Below, in pieces: positions 37,323 through 47,475 of a stretch of DNA of 64,000 bases. The position numbers and the translations under genes are program-made. Every line of letters starts with the position of its first letter. Positions within the stretch are counted from its first letter, which is position 1. The stretch covers positions 141,590 to 205,589 of the forward strand of contig NZ_JBBMER010000005.1 of NCBI RefSeq assembly GCF_040096455.1, in the 5' to 3' direction. Source of the stretch: Lachnospira rogosae (GTDB taxonomy: Bacteria > Bacillota > Clostridia > Lachnospirales > Lachnospiraceae). The notes under the pieces were generated by a model. That model was given only the letters and a program-made list of their open reading frames with translations. It did not search any database and was not told the origin of the DNA.

Positions 37323-37639
37323 TAACTGACTCCTTGTTATCTTATTAAATATGCTTTAGTAATTATCAAATATCCGAATAAGTTTAACACGCATATTGGC
37401 TCTTATCAATATTTTTTATCAATAACCGGTGTAAAGTGAAATTTATAAAAATTTGTTGTAAATTAGATAATTCACAGTTGACAGTATCTCTATGCAATGA
37501 GAGAATACTAACTGAAACAGAATTATAATCACAACATATTATTAATTCTAAGAAAAAATAAAGTGAACGGATATAAGAATTTTACAGATTTTTTATACAT
37601 ATATTTATGATACAATATCCGTATCCGATTGGAGGAATA
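37323..37639. other. Divergent intergenic region, VanZ-RDD and uppP
   Basis: AT-rich region without a coding frame. It must hold the promoters of both divergent genes. I see a short stem TCTC/GAGA near 37487-37504 but no recognisable riboswitch or operator. Confidence 0.5.
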
Positions 37640-38503
37640 ATGTTAGAGATTTTAAAAGCGATACTTTTTGGTATTGTCGAAGGTATCACTGAATGGCTTC
37701 CTATAAGCAGCACAGGACATATGATACTTTTAAATGAAATTATGCCATTAAAAGTATCTGATGCATTCTATAGTATGTTTGAGGTAGTTATCCAGCTTGG
37801 TGCTATTATGGCAGTTGTTATACTATTCTGGAACAAGTTATGGCCATTTGGAAAGAACAATAATAAAGAACCACTCTCATCTGAGGGTGCAGGTGCTTAT
37901 ATCAAGTGTGATATATTCAAGCTCTGGTTTCACATTCTTGTTTCGTGCATACCTGCCGCAATTGTCGGCGTATTATTTGATGAAAAGCTTGAAGAACTTT
38001 TCTATAACTACACAACTGTAGCTATTATGCTTATACTCTTTGGTATTGCATTTATTATTGTAGAGACTATGCACCACGGCAAGAAAGCCAAGGTCAGAAC
38101 TATTGAAGGCATTGATTATAAGCTTGCTGCATATATAGGTCTTTTTCAGCTTATCGCTGCTATATTCCCTGGAACATCACGTTCAGGTGCAACTATTGTC
38201 GGTGCTCTAATTCTTGGTGTTTCAAGAACTGTTGCTGCTGAGTATACATTTTTCCTTGCAGTACCTGTTATGTTCGGAGCAAGCCTTCTTAAGGGTGTTA
38301 AGTTCCTTCTTCATAACTCAATGACTTCACAGGAAGGAATAATTCTCCTTGTTGGTATGCTTGTAGCTTTCGTTGTATCTCTTTTCGTTATCAGATTTCT
38401 TATGGGATACATTAAGAAACACGATTTCAAGGTGTTCGGATGGTACAGAATTGTACTTGGTATAATCGTGCTGATATGCGGATTTGTAGGCGTTATTGGT
38501 TAA
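37640..38503 (+). CDS. uppP: Undecaprenyl-diphosphatase UppP (BacA)
   Basis: A 287-residue membrane enzyme that recycles undecaprenyl diphosphate for cell-wall synthesis and can give bacitracin tolerance. The conserved motifs are ILFGIVEGITEWLPISSTGH near the start and PGTSRSGATIVGALILG in the second half. The ATG at 37640 follows TTGGAGGAATA; an earlier in-frame ATG at 37607 has no ribosome site. A strong terminator follows. Confidence 0.96.
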   Translation: MLEILKAILFGIVEGITEWLPISSTGHMILLNEIMPLKVSDAFYSMFEVVIQLGAIMAVVILFWNKLWPFGKNNNKEPLSSEGAGAYIKCDIFKLWFHILVSCIPAAIVGVLFDEKLEELFYNYTTVAIMLILFGIAFIIVETMHHGKKAKVRTIEGIDYKLAAYIGLFQLIAAIFPGTSRSGATIVGALILGVSRTVAAEYTFFLAVPVMFGASLLKGVKFLLHNSMTSQEGIILLVGMLVAFVVSLFVIRFLMGYIKKHDFKVFGWYRIVLGIIVLICGFVGVIG

Positions 38504-38542
38504 TCAGACGCTTATAATACTTATTATATAATTTCAATTAAT

Positions 38543-38606
38543 AAAATCTGGATTTTATGATTAACTCACATAACGGTATGTTAATCGTAAAACCCAGATT
38601 TTTTTA
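38543..38606 (+). terminator. Terminator of uppP
   Basis: AAAATCTGG and adjoining bases pair with CCCAGATTTT; the inner part GATTAAC/GTTAATC extends the stem. Seven T residues follow. It also faces the DUF1294 gene and may act on both strands. Confidence 0.75.
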
Positions 38607-38665
38607 TTCACAGTCCTATATTATATCTATACTTTTTTAACATATTACTTCTTTAATCTTCATAT

Positions 38666-38950
38666 TCACCCTGTAAATATACCATATCTTGTATAAAGAA
38701 TATAAAGCACGATTATCTGAATAACAAGTATAACTGGTACACCCAGTGTGAATTTAATATGCCTTGTCTTATGTCTTATTGTATACATAGCAAGTAGTGC
38801 CGCTGGAGAACCACCTATAACTGCTAAGAATATAAGCGTCTTTTCAGGTATTCTCCAAAGATGATGTACTGCTTTATATTTATCCAGTGCATATATAACA
38901 AATGTTATTATATTGATTAAAATAAGCCATTCTATAAATGTATCTCTCAT
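38666..38950 (-). CDS. DUF1294 membrane protein
   Basis: A 94-residue protein with three membrane segments and the family core YALDKYKAVHHLWRIPEKTL, then GGSPAALLAMYTIRHKTRH. Function is unknown. It starts three bases after the ABC exporter gene, so it probably shares that transcript. Confidence 0.85.
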   Translation of the reverse strand: MRDTFIEWLILINIITFVIYALDKYKAVHHLWRIPEKTLIFLAVIGGSPAALLAMYTIRHKTRHIKFTLGVPVILVIQIIVLYILYTRYGIFTG

Positions 38951-38953
38951 AGC

Positions 38954-40804
38954 TTAAGATGCTTCTGCCTCCTCAAACTGTGAGTTATAAAGGTCAGCAT
39001 AGAAACCACCCTTAGCAAGTAATTCTTCGTGATTGCCCTGCTCTACAATATCTCCTTCTTTCATAACAAGTATAATATCAGCATCCTTTATAGTTGATAA
39101 TCTGTGGGCAATTACGAAGCTCGTTCTGCCCTTCATAAGATTATCCATAGCATTCTGTATCTGAATCTCTGTTCTTGTATCTACAGAACTTGTCGCCTCA
39201 TCAAGGATAAGGATTGGGTTGTCAGCAAGAATAGCTCTTGCAATAGTAAGAAGCTGCTTCTGTCCCTGTGACACATTACTTGCATCCTCATTAAGTTCCA
39301 TATTATATCCACCCGGAAGAGTCTCTATAAAATGATGTGCGTGTGCTGCCTTAGCCGCAGCGATTACTTCTTCATCAGTAGCATCAAGCTTTCCATATCT
39401 GATATTTTCCATAATAGTATCTTTATAAAGCCATGTATCCTGAAGAACCATTCCAAATGCATCTCTTAATTCACGTCTGTTAAAGTCCTTGATATTATGT
39501 CCGTCAATAAGGATTTCTCCTGAATTAACATCATAAAATCTCATAAGAAGCTTAACCATTGTAGTCTTACCTGCACCAGTTGGACCAACGATAGCAACCT
39601 TCTGTCCTGGCTTAACATTGGCACAGAAATCCTTAATAATAATCTGGTCTTCCTTATATCCGAACTTAACGTGCTTAAACTCAACTTCACCTCTGATATT
39701 ATCTGTAGGTACTGGATTGGCAGCTATCTGTTCTTCTTCCTCTTCTTCAAGGAATTCAAATACTCTCTCAGAAGCTGCTGCCATAGACTGTACCTGATTA
39801 ATAACCTGTGCAATCTGTGTTATTGGCTGTGTGAAGTTCTTAACATACTGTATAAATGCCTGAATATCACCAATTGTGATAACTCCATTGATAGCAAGCA
39901 TACCACCTGAAAGTGCAACACCTGCATAACCAAGGTTACCAACAAACATCATAATAGGCTGCATCATTCCTGAGAAGAACTGTGACTTCCAGGCTGATGA
40001 ATATAATACAGCATTAGTCTTGTCAAATGTATCCACCATATCCTTCTCTTTATTGAACGACTTAACAACCATATGTCCGCCATATGTTTCTTCTATCTGT
40101 CCATTAATATGTCCAAGATATTCCTGCTGTGTCTTAAAGTAACTCTGTGACTTCTTAACAACAAATGATACAAGACCAACGGATATTGGAAGAATAACTA
40201 TCGCAATAATTGTCATAAGTGGTGAAATGCTTAACATCATTACAAGAACACCTATCATTGTAGCAACTGATGTAATAATTGTTGTTATACTCTGGTTAAG
40301 ACCCATTCCTAATGTATCAACATCGTTAGTTATTCTTGAAAGAACTTCTCCGTATGTCCTGCTCTCAAAATACTTCATAGGCATACGGTTAATCTTCTCT
40401 GATATCTCTTTACGAAGTCTGTAGCACACCTTCTGTGAAACACCTGTCATTATCCAGCCCTGAATAAAGCTGAATATTGCACTGCACGCATACAGACAGA
40501 GTACAATTATAAGAATTCTTCCAATATATGAGAAATCAATTCCACCAGTTCCTGTAATCTTTTTCATAAGGCCTTCTGAAAGACCTGTTGTTGCCTTACC
40601 TAATACCTTAGGTCCTATTACTGTAAATACTGTAGAAGCCGCCGCCATAATCATAACTGCCAATATAGCAATCTTATATCTGCCAATATACTGCATAAGC
40701 TTGCTTATTGAGCCTTTAAAATTCTTGGCTTTTTCTGCAGGAGCCATACCGCCTCCTGGACCTCTTCGTCTTGGAGTCTGCTTATATGAGTTATTATCTG
40801 CCAT
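38954..40804 (-). CDS. ABC exporter half-transporter (second subunit)
   Basis: A 616-residue protein: six membrane segments (about 40-340) fused to an ATP-binding domain with Walker A GPTGAGKTT, Walker B ILILDEATS and the signature loop VSQGQKQ, in which the usual SGG is altered. The intact catalytic glutamate here and the altered one in the partner fit a heterodimeric exporter of the BmrCD or TM287/288 type, with one degenerate ATP site. It starts two bases after the partner gene. Substrate unknown, possibly a drug or lipid. Confidence 0.92.
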   Translation of the reverse strand: MADNNSYKQTPRRRGPGGGMAPAEKAKNFKGSISKLMQYIGRYKIAILAVMIMAAASTVFTVIGPKVLGKATTGLSEGLMKKITGTGGIDFSYIGRILIIVLCLYACSAIFSFIQGWIMTGVSQKVCYRLRKEISEKINRMPMKYFESRTYGEVLSRITNDVDTLGMGLNQSITTIITSVATMIGVLVMMLSISPLMTIIAIVILPISVGLVSFVVKKSQSYFKTQQEYLGHINGQIEETYGGHMVVKSFNKEKDMVDTFDKTNAVLYSSAWKSQFFSGMMQPIMMFVGNLGYAGVALSGGMLAINGVITIGDIQAFIQYVKNFTQPITQIAQVINQVQSMAAASERVFEFLEEEEEEQIAANPVPTDNIRGEVEFKHVKFGYKEDQIIIKDFCANVKPGQKVAIVGPTGAGKTTMVKLLMRFYDVNSGEILIDGHNIKDFNRRELRDAFGMVLQDTWLYKDTIMENIRYGKLDATDEEVIAAAKAAHAHHFIETLPGGYNMELNEDASNVSQGQKQLLTIARAILADNPILILDEATSSVDTRTEIQIQNAMDNLMKGRTSFVIAHRLSTIKDADIILVMKEGDIVEQGNHEELLAKGGFYADLYNSQFEEAEAS

Positions 40805-40806
40805 AA

Positions 40807-43119
40807 TTATGCTTCCTCCTTTCCGTCAATTCCCAGTTCCTTAGCTGACATCTGAGATTTGGCTATCTGCTGGTATACCTCACAATTCTTCAGAAGTTCC
40901 TCGTGAGTACCCTTTCCTACTATCTTACCTTCATCCATAACCAAAATCTGGTCCGCGTGAAGTATTGTGCTTATTCTCTGTGCAACTATGATAACTGTAC
41001 TGTCTGTAACCTTAGAAGCAAGTGCCTTTCTAAGTGCCGCATCTGTCTTTAAATCGAGTGCTGAAAAGCTGTCATCAAATATAAATATCTTAGGATTCTT
41101 AGCAATAGCCCTTGCAATTGAAAGTCTTTGCTTCTGTCCACCAGATACATTAGTTCCACCCTGTGCGATTGGACTTTCATATTTTGCTGACTTAGTTTCA
41201 ATAAATTCAGTTGCCTGTGCAATCTCAGCTGCTTCCTTTACTATATCCATGGAAGCCTCTGGTGCACCGAATTTGATATTAGACTCAATAGTACCTGAGA
41301 ATAATATTCCCTTCTGTGGTACATAACCAAGTTCATCTCTTAATTCCTTCATTGAGATATTCTTGATATTCTCACCATCAAGAGTTATTGAACCTTCTGT
41401 TGCATCATAAAGTCTTGGAATAAGATTAACAAGTGTAGACTTTCCACATCCTGTACTTCCTATAATAGCTGTTGTCTTCCCCGGTTCAGCCACAAAATTG
41501 ATATCTTCAAGAGCATTTTCATTAGCACCCGGATACTTAAAGTTAACGTGGTCAAATACTAAAAGTCCTTTAGGATTGCTTATACTCTTAGGTGACTCTG
41601 CATCTGTTATTGATGACTTTGTATTAATAACTTCATCTATACGGTCTGCTGCTACAATCGCTCTTGGAAGCATAATTGACAACATTGTAAGCATAAGGAA
41701 TGACATTACAATCTGCATAGCATATGTAATAAATGCTGTCATTGAACCTACCTGCATAACACCGCTGTCAATTCTGTGAGCTCCTACCCATACAATACCT
41801 ACTGAGAGACAGTTCATTATAAGCATCATAACCGGCATCATAAATGTCATTACCCTGTTAGTAAAAAGCATTGTCTTTGTAAGCTCTTTATTAGCCTTAT
41901 CAAATCTTTCTTCTTCCTTCTTCTCTCTACCGAATGCACGGATAACAGAAAGACCTGTAAGTATCTCTCTTGATACAAGATTGACATTATCAACAAGCTT
42001 CTGCATAAGCTTGAACTTAGGCATTGCAACTGCCATAAGTAAAAGTACAAAGCCAATAATTACAAGAACTGCAAGGGCTATTACCCATTCCATTCCAGCA
42101 CCTGTTGACATTACCTTTATAACTCCACCGATACCAATAATAGGTGCATAAAGAACCATTCTTAATATAAGAACACATACGAGCTGTATCTGCTGTACAT
42201 CATTAGTTGTACGTGTGATAAGTGAAGCTGTTGAGAACTTATCAAGCTCTGCATTAGAAAAGCTCATTACATTCTTATATACTTTTCCTCTTAAATCACG
42301 TCCAACTCCAGCACCAACCCTTGATGCAAAGAATGCAACACATACAGTACATACCGCAATAAGAAGTGCCATTCCTACCATCTTAGCACCAGATATCCAA
42401 AGGTATCTTTTCTGTATGGCCTTCATATCCATTCCAGCCTTTGCATCCATTGACTTAGCGTAAGCCTTTCCCATTGAAGATATAAGGGTTGAACCCATTG
42501 TATCAAATGTTGACTGGAATTCATCTCTCATAGATATAAACGTATCTTTAGACATTGCACCATTATCATACATTGCCTTGAATATAATTCTCATATCTAC
42601 ACATTCTGTTGGAACTTCATTACCATCAGCATCTTCAATATCCTTAGTAAATGTTTCAAGTTCCACACCCATTCTCTTTCCAAGGTCTGCAACTGAAACG
42701 TTCTCAAGTTCAGATACATCAACGCCCATCTGTGCCGCCATCTGCTGTTTGAACTGTGTGACTGTAACTGATGACATCTGATTATTAATAATCAGTGCCA
42801 TAGCAAGTGTATCATCATATTCATCTAACCTTTTATCATTATTTTCTGTACGGACATATAAGTCATCCTGTTCCTCAAAACATTTCTCCCATATGCTTAT
42901 CTCTTCGTCCGTCATAAACATCTTCGCTATATCATATTCATCTTTAGTAATCTTCTCTGGAATACTATGTCCTATACCACCATTCTGGATACCAACATCA
43001 ATAATATTCGATGTGTACTGTGGAAGTGCAAGATCACAATTCGCCTGCAACACAAGTAACAACAGAATAATTATTATTGATTTCCAGTATGGGGCAATAC
43101 TTTTCAATATTCTGCTCAT
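40807..43119 (-). CDS. ABC exporter half-transporter with large external insert (first subunit)
   Basis: A 770-residue half-transporter. Between the first membrane segment (about 10-30) and the second (about 245-270) lies a hydrophilic, acidic insert of about 200 residues that should be outside the membrane. The ATP-binding domain has Walker A GSTGCGKST and the signature VSGGQKQR. Walker B reads IFIFDDSFSALD, with aspartate in place of the catalytic glutamate. This subunit therefore probably contributes the non-catalytic site of the pair. Confidence 0.92.
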   Translation of the reverse strand: MSRILKSIAPYWKSIIIILLLLVLQANCDLALPQYTSNIIDVGIQNGGIGHSIPEKITKDEYDIAKMFMTDEEISIWEKCFEEQDDLYVRTENNDKRLDEYDDTLAMALIINNQMSSVTVTQFKQQMAAQMGVDVSELENVSVADLGKRMGVELETFTKDIEDADGNEVPTECVDMRIIFKAMYDNGAMSKDTFISMRDEFQSTFDTMGSTLISSMGKAYAKSMDAKAGMDMKAIQKRYLWISGAKMVGMALLIAVCTVCVAFFASRVGAGVGRDLRGKVYKNVMSFSNAELDKFSTASLITRTTNDVQQIQLVCVLILRMVLYAPIIGIGGVIKVMSTGAGMEWVIALAVLVIIGFVLLLMAVAMPKFKLMQKLVDNVNLVSREILTGLSVIRAFGREKKEEERFDKANKELTKTMLFTNRVMTFMMPVMMLIMNCLSVGIVWVGAHRIDSGVMQVGSMTAFITYAMQIVMSFLMLTMLSIMLPRAIVAADRIDEVINTKSSITDAESPKSISNPKGLLVFDHVNFKYPGANENALEDINFVAEPGKTTAIIGSTGCGKSTLVNLIPRLYDATEGSITLDGENIKNISMKELRDELGYVPQKGILFSGTIESNIKFGAPEASMDIVKEAAEIAQATEFIETKSAKYESPIAQGGTNVSGGQKQRLSIARAIAKNPKIFIFDDSFSALDLKTDAALRKALASKVTDSTVIIVAQRISTILHADQILVMDEGKIVGKGTHEELLKNCEVYQQIAKSQMSAKELGIDGKEEA

Positions 43120-43748
43120 AATTCTTCCTTTCTATTAAACTCTTCATAAACTATATCTCTTCAAATCAGGCAATAACATAAAGTAGTCTGCCACGATATT
43201 TTCTTATCTTATCATTATTGAGAAAATATGTAAATTAAGGAAATAAGAAACATTTATTAATACTTTATAAACATTGTATACAATTTTAACCAATCTATGT
43301 ATTGCCCTGTATTATCAAGTATGATATTATACGCGTGAGCGTTATTCGGATGAAAATGTATCAGCTGCCAGTAATTATTATCACCTGTAATCATTGGTAT
43401 TTATAGTTTATAATTATTGGATTATTTATTTAATTATTTCAAGGAAGTTTTTTAATGGTAGAAGAAAGAATTGATGTGCGACCTCAATTGGCGTGTAACA
43501 AGATTTTATTCTGAACTTTTACTTTTAAATATGCTGAATTAATATTCTGATTTCATTTTGATTGATATACAATATAGTATATCAATTTATACCAGTCTGT
43601 ATATCTACATTATTTATGTACTTACACTAATATGAGATATTTTGGTATCTGTATACACTTATTCGTGTTTATCCCATCTGTCATAACGCTACAATTAAAA
43701 ATGTCTGAAAGACAGGATTGCCGTTTTATCAGACGAAAAGGAGATTTT
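43120..43748. other. Long leader and promoter region of the ECF S gene, with a palindrome
   Basis: About 630 bases of AT-rich DNA without a convincing gene. It contains a perfect inverted repeat ATTGATATAC / GTATATCAAT with a 6-base spacer at 43561-43586, a likely operator. An upstream in-frame ATG at 43632 has no ribosome site. I looked for folate, thiamine and other vitamin riboswitch motifs and saw none. Confidence 0.5.
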
Positions 43749-44396
43749 ATGAATAACAACCAGACAAGTGCAGTTAATAATACTGCCAACAAAACTTTTA
43801 CAACCAAATATATGGTTGAACTTGCCGCTATGATAGCAATTATTATCATTATGGCTTTTACACCACTTGGATACATTAAACTTCCAGGTCTTACTATCAC
43901 ATTTTTGACAATTCCAGTAGCTGTTGGTGCTATAATTCTTGGTCCTGTTGGTGGACTTATATGTGGTCTTACTTTCGGACTTACAAGCCTCTATCAGGCA
44001 GTAACTGGCGGCTCTGTATTTACATTTGCATTATTTAATATCAGCCCTGTATTCACTATTATTCTTACAGTTGTTCCAAGAACACTTGAGGGACTTCTTA
44101 CAGGACTTATATTCAAGGGACTTCATAATATCCGCAGTGTACAGAAGGTATCTTACTACATCGCAAGCCTTGCCTGCCCACTTCTTAACACACTGCTCTT
44201 TATGAGTACACTTGTTGCACTTTTCTATAGAACTGATTTTATTCAGACTTATGTAACTAAATTCGCTGCAAGCAATCCATTTACTTTCGTTATCGCATTT
44301 GTCGGAACACAGGGTGCAATTGAAGCTGTTGTATGCTTTGTTGTCGCAAGTATTCTTTCAAGAACACTTTATGCTGTACTTGTAAAAAATGCTTAA
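43749..44396 (+). CDS. ECF transporter S component (vitamin uptake)
   Basis: A 215-residue membrane protein of the energy-coupling-factor S family, with about six membrane segments, the early AAMIAIIIIMAFTPLGYI and the LTITFLTIPVAVGAIILGP motif. S components bind one vitamin and use a shared ATPase module encoded elsewhere. The motif set is closest to folate- or pantothenate-type S proteins, but the substrate cannot be assigned. The ATG follows AAAAGGAG. Confidence 0.85.
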   Translation: MNNNQTSAVNNTANKTFTTKYMVELAAMIAIIIIMAFTPLGYIKLPGLTITFLTIPVAVGAIILGPVGGLICGLTFGLTSLYQAVTGGSVFTFALFNISPVFTIILTVVPRTLEGLLTGLIFKGLHNIRSVQKVSYYIASLACPLLNTLLFMSTLVALFYRTDFIQTYVTKFAASNPFTFVIAFVGTQGAIEAVVCFVVASILSRTLYAVLVKNA

Positions 44397-44409
44397 AACT
44401 ATATAAACC

Positions 44410-44446
44410 AAGGGAGTTATAGGAATAATATTCCTATAACTCCCTT
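44410..44446. terminator. Bidirectional terminator overlapping the end of the GGDEF gene
   Basis: AAGGGAGTTATAGGAAT pairs perfectly with ATTCCTATAACTCCCTT. It follows the ECF S gene; its right arm contains the stop codon and the last codons of the minus-strand GGDEF gene. Confidence 0.8.
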
Positions 44447-45614
44447 ATTACATATGTATTCTTTCCATTAATCTTAGCATCATACATTGCATTATCTGCT
44501 TCTTTTAACAGCTTGGCATAATCAAAGCTTCCACCTATCGCAGTTACAATACCTATACTACAAGGAACAGACATATTCTTTAGCAAATCGCCTCTTGTAT
44601 AACCCTTGTTAAGAATATCATAGACCTTCTTTACTTTCCTATCAAGTTCCTCTTTACTTATATCCCCTTCATAACCAAATACAAATTCATCTCCGCCATT
44701 TCGTCCAACTTCACCTTTAAAATTCTCCTTTAATGTATTGGCAACAAATTTGATTACATTATCGCCTTCCTGATGTCCATAATTAGTATTGTAATCTTTA
44801 AAATCATCAATATCAAGAAATCCAACACTTATACGCACTTTTTTATCAGTTGCACTCTGAACCATAGCAAGCATTTTCTGCTCAATCGCTTTTTTATTAT
44901 TAATTCCAGTAAGCGGATCACACTCAGCAAGTTCTCTTAAATGTCTTTGCCTTTCCTTTTCCTGAATATTCTCATCTTCTATATGTGTGAGAAGTCCATT
45001 AATTTCATCGGAAAGCTGGTTCATCTCAACACTATTTGATTTAGGCAGTCTCTTTGAATAGTCCTGTGTAGCCTTGATATCATTAAACACATTCATTATC
45101 TGTTCTATTGGTGCTAATACATTCTTTGTAATAAATATCTGCACAATAAATATAGCAAGGACAAAGAATACAAACGCAAGACATAACATAACTGTGTATG
45201 ACCTGCCTCATAACTTTCACTTGAGGCTACTACCCTGAAATCCTTGTCCAATATAGATATACTTGCAACAAACACTCCATATTTCTTTCGTTCCTTCAAC
45301 ACATTGTTAATATACTCTAAATCAACTTTACCTGCATCATAAGGACTTGGCTCTCCTACACTTTCTTTGATTGCCGCCTGTGTCATAGCATAATTAGCAA
45401 TCATCTCCATTTCGGACTTCCTGTCCTCACAGAAATTCTTAATATTAATTCTCTGATTCTCACTCACCGTCGCAAGATTGCACTCTGTCATATCGTCAAT
45501 CTTCCTATTCGTCTGGTAAATTGAAAATCCACCAAAAATGCTTAGTGGAAGCAGGATAAACAAAAGTAATATTCCTAATATTCTGTTCTTTAATTTCATC
45601 ATCATTGGTATCAC
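44434..45614 (-). pseudogene. Diguanylate cyclase broken by a frameshift (and probably an internal deletion)
   Basis: Two frames make up one gene. The 5' part (45614 to about 45195) encodes a membrane segment (residues 10-30) and an external Cache-like region ending VVASSESYEAG. The 3' part, open from 45189, encodes the second membrane segment, a HAMP-like linker and a GGDEF domain with the motif RNGGDEFVFGYEGD. The frames meet near 45190-45210, where the second frame has a TGA. The external domain is much shorter than the usual double-Cache module, so sequence has probably been lost. The 3' part has ATG MLCLAF and might still give a membrane-anchored cyclase. Confidence 0.75.
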
Positions 45615-45698
45615 CCCTTAACACTGGTTAATAACCAGACAGACATATTATCATTACTTTCAATATACCCTTGACAGATGATAAAATCAATTAATTTG

Positions 45699-46166
45699 TT
45701 ATTTTTCAAGCTCACGGGAAAGATTTACCATCTCAATAGCACCCTCTGCACATTCAAATCCCTTATTACCTGCCTTTGTTCCTGCTCTCTCAATTGCCTG
45801 TTCAATTGTATCTGTAGTAAGCACTCCGAACATCACTGGAATATCTGTATTAAGTGATACATTAGCTATTCCTTTAGAAACCTCCGCACAAACATAATCA
45901 TAATGGCTTGTAGCTCCTCTTATAACTGCACCAAGACATATCACTGCATCATATTTTCCGCTCTTTGCCATTTTAGAAGCAATAAGTGGTATTTCAAATG
46001 CACCAGGAACCCACGCAAGGTCTATATTGTCATCGCTTACTCCGTGTCTTATAAGTCCGTCCTGTGCACCTGCAACCAGCTTTGATACAATAAATTCATT
46101 AAATCTTGCCGCTACAATACCTACTCTTGTTCCATTGTCTACTAATTTTCCTTCTAATACTCTCAT
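45699..46166 (-). CDS. ribH: 6,7-dimethyl-8-ribityllumazine synthase
   Basis: A 155-residue lumazine synthase, the penultimate step of riboflavin synthesis. Typical motifs are ARFNEFIVSKLVAGA, WVPGAFEIPLIA, CLGAVIRGATSHYDYV and FGVLTTDTIEQA. It is the last gene of the rib operon, 103 bases after ribBA. Confidence 0.97.
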   Translation of the reverse strand: MRVLEGKLVDNGTRVGIVAARFNEFIVSKLVAGAQDGLIRHGVSDDNIDLAWVPGAFEIPLIASKMAKSGKYDAVICLGAVIRGATSHYDYVCAEVSKGIANVSLNTDIPVMFGVLTTDTIEQAIERAGTKAGNKGFECAEGAIEMVNLSRELEK

Positions 46167-46269
46167 AACTATTAATCTCCTCGTCTTTTTAATTTAATTT
46201 CATTACAATTTTCATAAATCATCAATACTGCTATATGTCGGATTTTTTCAACTTTCAATCCTATGAAAT

Positions 46270-47463
46270 CTATAACATATGACCCATTCTTATCTTCTTA
46301 GTGTTAAGATAAAATCCATCATAAGCTGTCTTTTCCATTTTAATTGGAACTCTTTCACTTATCTTCATTCCAAAATCAGATAACTGGTATACCTTATCCG
46401 GATTGTTGGTAAGCAGACGTAATGTCTTAGCACCCAGATCCTTTAATATCTGTGCTCCAATGTAGTATTCTCTCATATCTCCTGGAAATCCAAGGGCAAG
46501 ATTAGCATCAAGCGTATCCATTCCTTCGTCCTGAAGTGCATATGCCTTAAGCTTATTAACAAGACCTATGCCTCTGCCTTCCTGCCGCATATATAGCAGT
46601 ATTCCTCTGCCTTCCTCATTAATCTGTGTCATAGCCGCCGCAAACTGCTGTCCGCAGTCACATTTTAATGAACCAAAAGCATCACCTGTAAGACACTCTG
46701 AATGAACCCTGCACAAAAGGTCTTCTCCATTACCAACATCACCTTTTACTAAAGCAACGTGATGTTCTCCATTTAATTTATTAATGTAACAATGTGCAAC
46801 AAATTCTCCATATTTTGTAGGCATTTTAGTTACTGCCACACACTCTACAAGCTTTTCGTTGCATTTTCTGTATTCCTGAATTGCCTTTATTGTTATGAAT
46901 TTTAAATTCCATTTTCTGGCAAGTTCAATGAGGTCGTTCTTTCTCATCATTGTGCCATCATCTTTCATAATCTCACAGCATAAGCCACATTCTTTAAGTC
47001 CTGCAATCCTCATCAAATCAACTGTTGCTTCTGTGTGTCCGTTTCTTTCAAGAACTCCATTCTTCCTTGCAATAAGTGGAAAATTGTGTCCCGGTCTTCT
47101 AAAGTCCTCCGGCTTGGCATCATCACTTACTACCATTCTTGTTGTATAGGCTCTTTCTTTTGCAGATATCCCTGTAGTTGTATCAACATGGTCTATTGAT
47201 ACTGTAAATGCTGTTTCGTGGTTATCTGTATTGTCTGCTACCATATGTGGGAAATATAGCTTTTTGCTTATCTCCTCACTCATTGGCATACATATAAGAC
47301 CTTTTCCATATGTTGCCATAAAATTAACATTTTCTGTTGTTGCAAACTCAGCGGCACATATGAAATCACCTTCATTCTCCCTGTCCTCATCATCTGTGAC
47401 AAGTATAATCTTACCTGCTTTTAAATCTTCAACTGCTTCTTCTACTGTGTTAAACTCAAACAT
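46270..47463 (-). CDS. ribBA: Bifunctional DHBP synthase / GTP cyclohydrolase II
   Basis: A 397-residue fusion. The N-terminal DHBP synthase (1 to about 200) has DDEDRENEGDFICAAEF and RPGHNFPLIARKNGVLERNGHTEA. The C-terminal GTP cyclohydrolase II has the zinc motif CLTGDAFGSLKCDCGQQ and YMRQEGRGIGLVNK. Together they supply the two starting compounds of riboflavin. It lies 12 bases after ribE. Confidence 0.97.
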   Translation of the reverse strand: MFEFNTVEEAVEDLKAGKIILVTDDEDRENEGDFICAAEFATTENVNFMATYGKGLICMPMSEEISKKLYFPHMVADNTDNHETAFTVSIDHVDTTTGISAKERAYTTRMVVSDDAKPEDFRRPGHNFPLIARKNGVLERNGHTEATVDLMRIAGLKECGLCCEIMKDDGTMMRKNDLIELARKWNLKFITIKAIQEYRKCNEKLVECVAVTKMPTKYGEFVAHCYINKLNGEHHVALVKGDVGNGEDLLCRVHSECLTGDAFGSLKCDCGQQFAAAMTQINEEGRGILLYMRQEGRGIGLVNKLKAYALQDEGMDTLDANLALGFPGDMREYYIGAQILKDLGAKTLRLLTNNPDKVYQLSDFGMKISERVPIKMEKTAYDGFYLNTKKIRMGHML

Positions 47464-47475
47464 ATATCCTCCTTT

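Noticed and set aside
43440..43640. Riboswitch for the ECF S gene
   Set aside because: No conserved motif or stable multi-stem fold found by eye.
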